Shown here: piece after piece, positions 1-11,500 of the stretch
Numbering within the stretch: position 1 is the stretch's first letter
How the letters are laid out: every line of letters begins with the position of its first letter
DNA from: Agriotes lineatus
Taxonomy: Eukaryota > Arthropoda > Insecta > Coleoptera > Elateridae
DNA length: 64,000 nucleotides
Direction of reading: 5' to 3'
Assembly (NCBI GenBank): GCA_940337035.1
Contig: CALNHX010002698.1
Location: 62,001 to 126,000 of the forward strand
Notes under the pieces: model-generated
What the model saw: the letters and a program-made list of their open reading frames with translations, nothing else
The model's database searches: none
What the model was told of the DNA's origin: nothing
Translations under genes and position numbers: made by a program

Positions 1-20
1 ATTTATTTTTATTCAATATT

Positions 21-305
21 AATCCTGCGAGTGTCATAGCTCGCGTTTCTACAGTAATATAATTAAAATTACTGCTTCAGGATCTTAGTAGATGCCGTAT
101 TAAATTAATGACAAGCTTGGATAGCAGCCACAGCAAACGATGGCGATTAGCAGCCCTATTTTTTTGCTTCGAATTTGCAAATCGGCAAAATAAAGCTTCT
201 CCCTACTTCGCGGTGTCACATTTAAATTTCTACAACTCAGAAATTCGAACATGGCGGTTGTACAACATCGATGGAGTTAGATAAAATTTATTTTTATACA
301 ATATT
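21..305 (+). repeat. Representative satellite monomer (285 bp) with its internal parts
   Basis: This is the first complete monomer, given as a map that applies to the rest. Positions 27-31 and 40-44 (GCGAG and CTCGC) form a 5-bp stem with an 8-nt loop. Positions 52-58 and 68-74 (CAGTAAT and ATTACTG) form a 7-bp inverted repeat with a 9-nt spacer. Positions 248-257 read AACATGGCGG, which resembles the YY1/Pho core. Positions 257-266 read GTTGTACAAC, a perfect 10-bp palindrome. Positions 280-308 are almost pure A/T and run into the next monomer. The choice of aatcc as monomer start is arbitrary. Confidence 0.9.
248..266 (+). promoter_or_regulatory. Conserved YY1/Pho-like core plus GTTGTACAAC palindrome (one per monomer)
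   Basis: AACATGGCGG is followed directly by the self-complementary GTTGTACAAC. The pair recurs about every 285 bp in most monomers up to 56 kb. The ATGGCGG core is that of the known YY1/Pleiohomeotic binding motif (GCCAT on the other strand). Binding is an inference only. Variants exist: one subtype reads ggcggatgtacaac, some read gggggttgtacaac, and the right-hand subfamily after 60.5 kb reads ggcggttttacaac, which breaks the palindrome but keeps ATGGCGG. Confidence 0.3.
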
Positions 306-1817
306 AATCCTGCGAGTGTCATAGCTCGCGTTTCTACAGAAAAATAGTTAAAATTACTGCTTCAGAATCTTAGTAGATGCCGTATTAAAATAATGACAAG
401 CTCGGAAATCAGCCACAGCAAACGGTGGCGATTAGCAGCCCTATTTGTTTGCATCAAATTTGCAAATCGGCAATATAGATCTTCTCTCTACTTGGCGCTG
501 TCGCATTCAATTTTCTACAACACAGAAATTCGAACATGGCGGTTGTACAACGTCGATGGAGTTAGATAAAATTTATTTTTATTCAATATTAATCCTGCGA
601 GTGTCATAGCTCTCATTTCTGCAGTAATATAGTTAAAATTACTGCTTCAGGATCCTATTAGATGACGTATTAAATTAATGCGAAGCTCCGAAAGCAGCTA
701 CAGAAAACGGTGGCGATTAGCAGCCCTATTTGTTTGCATCAAATTTGCAAATCGGCAATATAGATCTTCTCTCTACTTGGCGCTGTCGCATTCAATTTTC
801 TACAACACAGAAATTCGAACATGGCGGTTGTACAACGTCGATGGAGTTAGATAAAATTTATTTTTAATCAATATTAATCCTGCGAGTGTCATAGCTCTCA
901 TTTCTGCAGTAATATAGTTAAAATTACTGCTTCAGGATCCTATTAGATGACGTATTAAATTAATGCGAAGCTCCGAAAGCTGCCACAGAAAACGGTGGCG
1001 ATTAGCAGCCCTATTTGTTTGCATCAAATTTGCAAATCGGCAATATAGATCTTCTCTCTACTTGGCGCTGTCGCATTCAATTTTCTACAACACAGAAATT
1101 CGAACATGGCGGTTGTACAACGTCGATGGAGTTAGATAAAATTTATTTTTATTCAATATTAATCCTGCGAGTGTCATAGCTCTCATTTCTGCAGTAATAT
1201 AGTTAAAATTACTGCTTCAGGATCCTATTAGATGACGTATTAAATTAATGCGAAGCTCGGAAATCAGCCACAGCAAACGGTGGCGATTAACAGCCCTATT
1301 TGTTTGCATCAAATTTGCAAATCGGCAATATAGATCTTCTCTCTACTTGGCGCTGTCGCATTCAATTTTCTACAACACAGAAATTCGAACATGGCGGTTG
1401 TACAACGTCGATGGAGTTAGATAAAATTTATTTTTATTCAATATTAATCCTGCGAGTGTCATAGCTCTCATTTCTGCAGTAATATAGTTAAAATTACTGC
1501 TTCAGGATCCTATTAGATGACGTATTAAATTAATGCGAAGCTCCGAAAGCAGCCACAGAAAACGGTGGCGATTAGCAGCCCTATTTGTATGCTTCCAATT
1601 TGCAAATCTGCAATATAGAACTTTTCCCTACTTCGCGGTGTCAAATTCAATTATCTGCAAACCGGAAATTCGAACATGGCGGTTGTACAACATCCATGGA
1701 GTTAGATAAAATTTATTTTTATTCAATATTAATCCTGCTAGTGTCATAGCTCACGTGTCTACAGTAATATAGTTAAAGTTACTGCTTCAGGATCTTAGTA
1801 GATGAAGTATTAAAATA

Positions 1818-1994
1818 ATGACAAGCTCGAAAAGCAGCCACAGCAAACGGTGGCGATTAGCAGCCCTATTTGTTTGCATCAAATTTGCAAATCGGCAATA
1901 TAGATCTTCTCTCTACTTGGCGCTGTCGCATTCAATTTTCTACAACACAGAAATTCGAACATGGCGGTTGTACAACGTCGATGGAGTTAGATAA
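1818..1994 (+). other. Representative 58-codon open frame present in most monomers; probably not a gene
   Basis: From ATG at 1818 to TAA at 1992 the monomer reads 58 codons, starting MTSSKSSHSKRWRLAALF and ending RTWRLYNVDGVR. The same frame stays open in most monomer subtypes (starts MTSSES, MRSSES and similar). It is cut short in the subtype carrying aacccttaaattcg. The stop at gttagaTAA and the TAG in gtaatatag close the frame in every monomer, so monomers do not join into a long repeat protein. Differences between subtypes are often amino-acid-changing (for example SSLYLALS against ASPYFAVS), which argues against protein-level constraint. I recognise no domain. Confidence 0.2.
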
Positions 1995-4900
1995 AATTTA
2001 TTTTTATTCAATATTAATCCTGCGAGTGTCATAGCTCTCATTTCTGCAGTAATATAGTTAAAATTACTGCTTCAGGATCCTATTAGATGACGTATTAAAT
2101 TAATGCGAAGCTCCGAAAGCAGCCACAGAAAACGGTGGCGATTAGCAGCCCTATTTGTATGCTTCCAATTTGCAAATCTGCAATATAGAACTTTTCCTTA
2201 CTTCGCGGTGTCAAATTCAATAATCTGCAAACCGGAAATTCGAACATGGCGGTTGTACAACATCCATGGAGTTAGATAAAATTAGTTTTATTCAATATTA
2301 ATCCTGCTAGTGTCATAGCTCACGTGTCTACAGTAATATAGTTAAAGTTACTGCTTCAGGATCCTATTAGATGACGTATTAAATTAATGCGAAGCTCCGA
2401 AAGCTGCCACAGAAAACGGTGGCGATTAGCAGCCCTATTTGTTTGCATCAAATTTGCAAATCGGCAATATAGATCTTCTCTCTACTTGGCGCTGTCGCAT
2501 TCAATTTTCTACAACACAGAAATTCGAACATGGCGGTTGTACAACGTCGATGGAGTTAGATAAAATTTATTTTTATTCAATATTAATCCTGCGAGTGTCA
2601 TAGCTCTCATTTCTGCAGTAATATAGTTAAAATTACTGCTTCAGGATCCTATTAGATGACGTATTAAATTAATGCGAAGCTCGGAAATCAGCCACAGCAA
2701 ACGGTGGCGATTAACAGCCCTATTTGTTTGCATCAAATTTGCAAATCTGCAATATAGATCTTCTCTCTACTTGGCGCTGTCGCATTCAATTTTCTACAAC
2801 ACAGAAATTCGAACATGGCGGTTGTACAACGTCGATGGAGTTAGATAAAATTTATTTTTATTCAATATTAATCCTGCGAGTGTCATAGCTCTCATTTCTG
2901 CAGTAATATAGTTAAAATTACTGCTTCAGGATCCTATTAGATGACGTATTAAATTAATGCGAAGCTCCGAAAGCAGCCACAGCAAACGGTGGCGATTAGC
3001 AGCCCTATTTGTTTGCATCAAATTTGCAAATCGGCAATATAGATCTTCTCTCTACTTGGCGCTGTCGCATTCAATTTTCTACAACACAGAAATTCGAACA
3101 TGGCGGTTGTACAACGTCGATGGAGTTAGATAAAATTTATTTTTATTCAATATTAATCCTGCGAGTGTCATAGCTCTCATTTCTGCAGTAATATAGTTAA
3201 AATTACTGCTTCAGGATCCTATTAGATGACGTATTAAATTAATGCGAAGCTCCGAAAGCAGCCACAGAAAACGGTGGCGATTAGCAGCCCTATTTGTATG
3301 CTTCCAATTTGCAAATCTGCAATATAGAACTTTTCCTTACTTCGCGGTGTCAAATTCAATAATCTGCAAACCGGAAATTCGAACATGGCGGTTGTACAAC
3401 ATCCATGGAGTTAGATAAAATTAGTTTTATTCAATATTAATCCTGCTAGTGTCATAGCTCACGTGTCTACAGTAATATAGTTAAAGTTACTGCTTCAGGA
3501 TCCTATTAGATGACGTATTAAATTAATGCGAAGCTCCGAAAGCTGCCACAGAAAACGGTGGCGATTAGCAGCCCTATTTGTTTGCATCAAATTTGCAAAT
3601 CGGCAATATAGATCTTCTCTCTACTTGGCGCTGTCGCATTCAATTTTCTACAACACAGAAATTCGAACATGGCGGTTGTACAACGTCGATGGAGTTAGAT
3701 AAAATTTATTTTTATTCAATATTAATCCTGCGAGTGTCATAGCTCTCATTTCTGCAGTAATATAGTTAAAATTACTGCTTCAGGATCCTATTAGATGACG
3801 TATTAAATTAATGCGAAGCTCCGAAAGCAGCCACAGAAAACGGTGGCGATTAGCAGCCCTATTTGTATGCTTCCAATTTGCAAATCTGCAATATAGAACT
3901 TTTCCCTACTTCGCGGTGTCAAATTCAATTATCTGCAAACCGGAAATTCGAACATGGCGGTTGTACAACATCCATGGAGTTAGATAAAATTTATTTTTAT
4001 TCAATATTAATCCTGCTAGTGTCATAGCTCACGTGTCTACAGTAATATAGTTAAAGTTACTGCTTCAGGATCTTAGTAGATGAAGTATTAAAATAATGAC
4101 AAGCTCGAAAAGCAGCCACAGCAAACGGTGGCGATTAGCAGCCCTATTTGTTTGCATCAAATTTGCAAATCGGCAATATAGATCTTCTCTCTACTTGGCG
4201 CTGTCGCATTCAATTTTCTACAACACAGAAATTCGAACATGGCGGTTGTACAACGTCGATGGAGTTAGATAAAATTTATTTTTATTCAATATTAATCCTG
4301 CGAGTGTCATAGCTCTCATTTCTGCAGTAATATAGTTAAAATTACTGCTTCAGGATCCTATTAGATGACGTATTAAATTAATGCGAAGCTCCGAAAGCAG
4401 CCACAGAAAACGGTGGCGATTAGCAGCCCTATTTGTATGCTTCCAATTTGCAAATCTGCAATATAGAACTTTTCCTTACTTCGCGGTGTCAAATTCAATA
4501 ATCTGCAAACCGGAAATTCGAACATGGCGGTTGTACAACATCCATGGAGTTAGATAAAATTAGTTTTATTCAATATTAATCCTGCTAGTGTCATAGCTCA
4601 CGTGTCTACAGTAATATAGTTAAAGTTACTGCTTCAGGATCCTATTAGATGACGTATTAAATTAATGCGAAGCTCCGAAAGCTGCCACAGAAAACGGTGG
4701 CGATTAGCAGCCCTATTTGTTTGCATCAAATTTGCAAATCGGCAATATAGATCTTCTCTCTACTTGGCGCTGTCGCATTCAATTTTCTACAACACAGAAA
4801 TTCGAACATGGCGGTTGTACAACGTCGATGGAGTTAGATAAAATTTATTTTTATTCAATATTAATCCTGCGAGTGTCATAGCTCTCATTTCTGCAGTAAT

Positions 4901-5145
4901 ATAGTTAAAATTACTGCTTCAGGATCCTATTAGATGACGTATTAAATTAATGCGAAGCTCCGAAAGCAGCCACAGAAAACGGTGGCGATTAGCAGCCCTA
5001 TTTGTATGCTTCCAATTTGCAAATCTGCAATATAGAACTTTTCCTTACTTCGCGGTGTCAAATTCAATAATCTGCAAACCGGAAATTCGAACATGGCGGT
5101 TGTACAACATCCATGGAGTTAGATAAAATTAGTTTTATTCAATAT

Positions 5146-7425
5146 TAATCCTGCTAGTGTCATAGCTCACGTGTCTACAGTAATATAGTTAAAATTACTG
5201 CTTCAGGATCCTATTAGATGACGTATTAAATTAATGCGAAGCTCCGAAAGCTGCCACAGAAAACGGTGGCGATTAGCAGCCCTATTTGTTTGCATCAAAT
5301 TTGCAAATCGGCAATATAGATCTTCTCTCTACTTGGCGCTGTCGCATTCAATTTTCTACAACACAGAAATTCGAACATGGCGGTTGTACAACGTCGATGG
5401 AGTTAGATAAAATTTATTTTTATTCAATATTAATCCTGCGAGTGTCATAGCTTTCATTTCTGCAGTAATATAGTTAAAATTACTGCTTCAGGATCCTATT
5501 AGATGACGTATTAAATTAATGCGAAGCTCGGAAATCAGCCACAGCAAACGGTGGCGATTAACAGCCCTATTTGTTTGCATCAAATTTGCAAATCGGCAAT
5601 ATAGATCTTCTCTCTACTTGGCGCTGTCGCATTCAATTTTCTACAACACAGAAATTCGAACATGGCGGTTGTACAACGTCGATGGAGTTAGATAAAATTT
5701 ATTTTTATTCAATATTAATCCTGCGAGTGTCATAGCTCTCATTTCTGCAGTAATATAGTTAAAATTACTGCTTCAGGATCCTATTAGATGACGTATTAAA
5801 TTAATGCGAAGCTCGGAAATCAGCCACAGCAAACGGTGGCGATTAACAGCCCTATTTGTTTGCATCAAATTTGCAAATCGGCAATATAGATCTTCTCTCT
5901 ACTTGGCGCTGTCGCATTCAATTTTCTACAACACAGAAATTCGAACATGGCGGTTGTACAACGTCGATGGAGTTAGATAAAATTTATTTTTATTCAATAT
6001 TAATCCTGCGAGTGTCATAGCTCTCATTTCTGCAGTAATATAGTTAAAATTACTGCTTCAGGATCCTATTAGATGACGTATTAAATTAATGCGAAGCTCC
6101 GAAAGCAGCCACAGAAAACGGTGGCGATTAGCAGCCCTATTTGTATGCTTCCAATTTGCAAATCTGCAATATAGAACTTTTCCTTACTTCGCGGTGTCAA
6201 ATTCAATAATCTGCAAACCGGAAATTCGAACATGGCGGTTGTACAACATCCATGGAGTTAGATAAAATTAGTTTTATTCAATATTAATCCTGCTAGTGTC
6301 ATAGCTCACGTGTCTACAGTAATATAGTTAAAATTACTGCTTCAGGATCCTATTAGATGACGTATTAAATTAATGCGAAGCTCCGAAAGCTGCCACAGAA
6401 AACGGTGGCGATTAGCAGCCCTATTTGTTTGCATCAAATTTGCAAATCGGCAATATAGATCTTCTCTCTACTTGGCGCTGTCGCATTCAATTTTCTACAA
6501 CACAGAAATTCGAACATGGCGGTTGTACAACGTCGATGGAGTTAGATAAAATTTATTTTTATTCAATATTAATCCTGCGAGTGTCATAGCTCTCATTTCT
6601 GCAGTAATATAGTTAAAATTACTGCTTCAGGATCCTATTAGATGACGTATTAAATTAATGCGAAGCTCGGAAATCAGCCACAGCAAACGGTGGCGATTAA
6701 CAGCCCTATTTGTTTGCATCAAATTTGCAAATCGGCAATATAGATCTTCTCTCTACTTGGCGCTGTCGCATTCAATTTTCTACAACACAGAAATTCGAAC
6801 ATGGCGGTTGTACAACGTCGATGGAGTTAGATAAAATTTATTTTTATTCAATATTAATCCTGCGAGTGTCATAGCTCTCATTTCTGCAGTAATATAGTTA
6901 AAATTACTGCTTCAGGATCCTATTAGATGACGTATTAAATTAATGCGAAGCTCGGAAATCAGCCACAGCAAACGGTGGCGATTAACAGCCCTATTTGTTT
7001 GCATCAAATTTGCAAATCGGCAATATAGATCTTCTCTCTACTTGGCGCTGTCGCATTCAATTTTCTACAACACAGAAATTCGAACATGGCGGTTGTACAA
7101 CGTCGATGGAGTTAGATAAAATTTATTTTTATTCAATATTAATCCTGCGAGTGTCATAGCTCTCATTTCTGCAGTAATATAGTTAAAATTACTGCTTCAG
7201 GATCCTATTAGATGACGTATTAAATTAATGCGAAGCTCCGAAAGCAGCCACAGAAAACGGTGGCGATTAGCAGCCCTATTTGTATGCTTCCAATTTGCAA
7301 ATCTGCAATATAGAACTTTTCCCTACTTCGCGGTGTCAAATTCAATTATCTGCAAACCGGAAATTCGAACATGGCGGTTGTACAACATCCATGGAGTTAG
7401 ATAAAATTTATTTTTATTCAATATT
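5146..7425 (+). repeat. Duplicated tetramer HOR, 2 x 1,140 bp
   Basis: The monomer order A-B-B-C is present twice, at 5,146-6,285 and 6,286-7,425, each exactly 1,140 bp (4 x 285). The two copies are nearly identical. The clearest difference is in the last monomer, where the first copy has ttttccttac/aataatctgc with aaaattagtttta, and the second has ttttccctac/aattatctgc with aaaatttattttta. Confidence 0.8.
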
Positions 7426-8564
7426 AATCCTGCTAGTGTCATAGCTCACGTGTCTACAGTAATATAGTTAAAGTTACTGCTTCAGGATCTTAGTAGATGA
7501 AGTATTAAAATAATGACAAGCTCGAAAAGCAGCCACAGCAAACGGTGGCGATTAGCAGCCCTATTTGTTTGCATCAAATTTGCAAATCGGCAATATAGAT
7601 CTTCTCTCTACTTGGCGCTGTCGCATTCAATTTTCTACAACACAGAAATTCGAACATGGCGGTTGTACAACGTCGATGGAGTTAGATAAAATTTATTTTT
7701 ATTCAATATTAATCCTGCGAGTGTCATAGCTCTCATTTCTGCAGTAATATAGTTAAAATTACTGCTTCAGGATCCTATTAGATGACGTATTAAATTAATG
7801 CGAAGCTCCGAAAGCAGCCACAGAAAACGGTGGCGATTAGCAGCCCTATTTGTATGCTTCCAATTTGCAAATCTGCAATATAGAACTTTTCCCTACTTCG
7901 CGGTGTCAAATTCAATTATCTGCAAACCGGAAATTCGAACATGGCGGTTGTACAACATCCATGGAGTTAGATAAAATTAGTTTTATTCAATATTAATCCT
8001 GCTAGTGTCATAGCTCACGTGTCTACAGTAATATAGTTAAAGTTACTGCTTCAGGATCTTAGTAGATGAAATATTAAAATAATGACAAGCTCGAAAAGCA
8101 GCCACAGCAAACGGTGGCGATTAGCAGCCCTATTTGTTTGCATCAAATTTGCAAATCGGCAATATAGATCTTCTCTCTACTTGGCGCTGTCGCATTCAAT
8201 TTTCTACAACACAGAAATTCGAACATGGCGGTTGTACAACGTCGATGGAGTTAGATAAAATTTATTTTTATTCAATATTAATCCTGATAGTGTCATAGCT
8301 CACGTTTCTACAGTAATATAGTTAAAGTTACTGCTTCAGGATCTTAGTAGATGAAGTATTAAAATAATGACAAGCTCGAAAAGCAGCCACAGCAAACGGT
8401 GGCGATTAGCAGCCCTATTTGTTTGCATCAAATTTGCAAATCGGCAATATAGATCTTCTCTCTACTTGGCGCTGTCGCATTCTATTTTCTACAACCCAGA
8501 AATTCTAACATGGCGGTTGTACAACGTCGATGGAGTTAGATAAAATTTATTTTTATTCAATATT

Positions 8565-11500
8565 AATCCTGCTAGTGTCATAGCTCACGTTTCTACAGTA
8601 ATATAGTTAAAGTTACTGCTTCAGGATCTTAGTAGATGAAGTATTAAAATAATGACAAGCTCGAAAAGCAGCCACAGCAAACGGTGGCGATTAGCAGCCC
8701 TATTTGTTTGCATCAAATTTGCAAATCGGCAATATAGATCTTCTCTCTACTTGGCGCTGTAGCATTCAATTTTCTACAACACAGAAATTCGAACATGGCG
8801 GTTGTACAACGTCGATGGAGTTAGATAAAATTTATTTTTATTCAATATTAATCCTGCTAGTGTCATAGCTCACGTTTCTACACTAATATAGTTAAAGTTA
8901 CTGCTTCAGGATCTTAGTAGATGAAGTATTAAAATAATGACAAGCTCGAAAAGCAGCCACAGCAAACGGTGGCGATTAGCAGCCCTATTTGTTTGCTTCA
9001 AATTTGCAAATCGGCAATATAGATCTTCTCTCTACTTGGCGCTATCGCATTCAATTTTCTACAACACAGAAATTCGAACATGGCGGTTGTACAACGTCGA
9101 TGGAGTTAGATAAAATTTATTTTTATTCTATATTAATCCTGCTAGTGTCATAGCTCACGTTTCTACAGTAATATAGTTAAAGTTACTGCTTCAGGATCTT
9201 AGTAGATGAAGTATTAAAATAATGACAAGCTCGAAAAGCAGCCACAGCAAACGGTGGCGATTAGCAGCCCTATTTGTTTGCATCAAATTTGCAAATCGGC
9301 AATATAGATCTTCTCTCTACTTGGCGCTGTCGCATTCAATTTTCTGCAAACCAGAAATTCGAACATGGCGGTTGTACAACATCCATGGAGTTAGATAAAA
9401 TTTATTTTTATTCAATATTAATCCTGCTAGTGTCATAGCTCACGTTTCTACAGTAATATAGTTAAAGTTACTGCTTCAGGATCTTAGTAGATGCCGTATT
9501 AAAATAATGACAAGTTCGGAAAGCAGCCACAGCAAACGGTGGCGATTAGCAGCACTATTTGTTTGCATCAAATTTGCAAATCGGCAATATAGATCTTCTC
9601 TCTACTTGGCGCTGTCGCATTCAATTTTCTACAACACAGAAATTCGAACATGGCGGTTGTACAACGTCGATGGAGTTAGATAAAATTTATTTTTATTCAA
9701 TATTAATCCTGCTAGTGTCATAGCTCACGTTTCTACAGTAATATAGTTAAAGTTACTGCTTCAGGATCTTAGTAGATGAAGTATTAAAATAATGACAAGC
9801 TCGAAAAGCAGCCACAGCAAACGGTGGCGATTAGCAGCCCTATTTCTTTGCATCAAATTTGCAAATCGGCAATATAGATCTTCTCTCTACTTGGCGCTGT
9901 CGCATTCAATTTTCTACAACACAGAAATTCGAACATGGCGGTTGTACAACGTCGATGGAGTTAGATAAAATTTATTTTTATTCAATATTAATCCTGCTAG
10001 TGTCATAGCTCACGTTTCTACAGTAATATAGTTAAAGTTATTGCTTCAGGATCTTAGTAGATGAAGTATTAAAATAATGACAAGCTCGAAAAGCAGCCAC
10101 AGCAAACGGTGGCGATTAGCAGCCCTATTTGTTTGCATCAAATTTGCAAATCGGCAATATAGATCTTCTTTCTACTTGGCGCTGTCAAATTCAATTATCT
10201 GCAAACCGGAAATTCGAACATGGCGGTTGTACAACGTCGATGGAGTTAGATAAAATTTATTTTTATTCAATATTAATCCTGCTAGTGTCATAGCTCACGT
10301 TTCTACAGTAATATAGTTAAAGTTACTGCTTCAGGATCTTAGTAGATGAAGTATTAAAATAATGACAAGCTCGAAAAGCAGCCACAGCAAACGGTGGCGA
10401 TTAGCAGCCCTATTTGTTTGCATCAAATTTGCAAATCGGCAATATAGATCTTCTCTCTACTTGGCGCTGTCGCATTCAATTTTCTGCAAACCAGAAATTC
10501 GAACATGGCGGTTGTACAACATCCATGGAGTTAGATAAAATTTATTTTTATTCAATATTAATCCTGCTAGTGTCATAGCTCACGTTTCTACAGTAATATA
10601 GTTAAAGTTACTGCTTCAGGGTCTTAGTAGATGAAGTATTAAAATAATGACAAGCTCGAAAAGCAGCCACAGCAAACGGTGGCGATTAGCAGCCCTATTT
10701 GTTTGCATCAAATTTGCAAATCGGCAATATAGATCTTCTCTCTACTTGGCGCTGTCAAATTCAATTATCTGCAAACCGGAAATTCGAACATGGCGGTTGT
10801 ACAACGTCGATGGAGTTAGATAAAATTTATTTTTATTCAATATTAATCCTGCTAGTGTCATAGCTCACGTTTCTACAGTAATATAGTTAAAGTTACTGCT
10901 TCAGGATCTTAGTAGATGAAGTATTAAAATAATGACAAGCTCGAAAAGCAGCCACAGCAAACGGTGGCGATTAGCAGCCCTATTTGTTTGCATCAAATTT
11001 GCAAATCGGCAATATAGATCTTCTCTCTACTTGGCGCTGTAGCATTCAATTTTCTACAACACAGAAATTCGAACATGGCGGTTGTACAACGTCGATGGAG
11101 TTAGATAAAATTTATTTTTATTCAATATTAATCCTGCTAGTGTCATAGCTCACGTTTCTACACTAATATAGTTAAAGTTACTGCTTCAGGATCTTAGTAG
11201 ATGAAGTATTAAAATAATGACAAGCTCGAAAAGCAGCCACAGCAAACGGTGGCGATTAGCAGCCCTATTTGTTTGCATCAAATTTGCAAATCGGCAATAT
11301 AGATCTTCTCTCTACTTGGCGCTATCGCATTCAATTTTCTACAACACAGAAATTCGAACATGGCGGTTGTACAACGTCGATGGAGTTAGATAAAATTTAT
11401 TTTTATTCAATATTAATCCTGCTAGTGTCATAGCTCACGTTTCTACAGTAATATAGTTAAAGTTACTGCTTCAGGATCTTAGTAGATGAAGTATTAAAAT

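Larger units (their letters stand above)
1..660 (+). repeat. Left-edge monomers of a type that recurs at 15.1-15.7 kb
   Basis: The monomer carrying acaagcttggatagcag (111) and a run of seven T before gcttcg, followed by one carrying ctcggaaatcagcc, matches the pair at about 15,120-15,720 in order and in private variants (for example aatcggcaaaataaagc and acatttaaatttc). The offset is 15,097 bp, close to 53 monomers. The recurrence suggests that a large segment, or at least its boundary, was duplicated within the array. Confidence 0.75.
590..8564 (+). repeat. Mosaic satellite domain built from four monomer types
   Basis: Four types can be told apart by eye: A (ctccgaaagctgccacagaaaacgg with gcatcaaat), B (ctcggaaatcagccacag with cgattaacag), C (gtatgcttcc, tctgcaatatagaac) and D (gatgaagtattaaaataatg). 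Their order is irregular, but runs recur, such as C-D-C-A near 1.5-2.4 kb and again near 3.8-4.7 kb. C itself has two forms, ending either aaaatttattttta or aaaattagtttta. This looks like repeated unequal exchange with breakpoints in register with the monomer. Confidence 0.8.
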
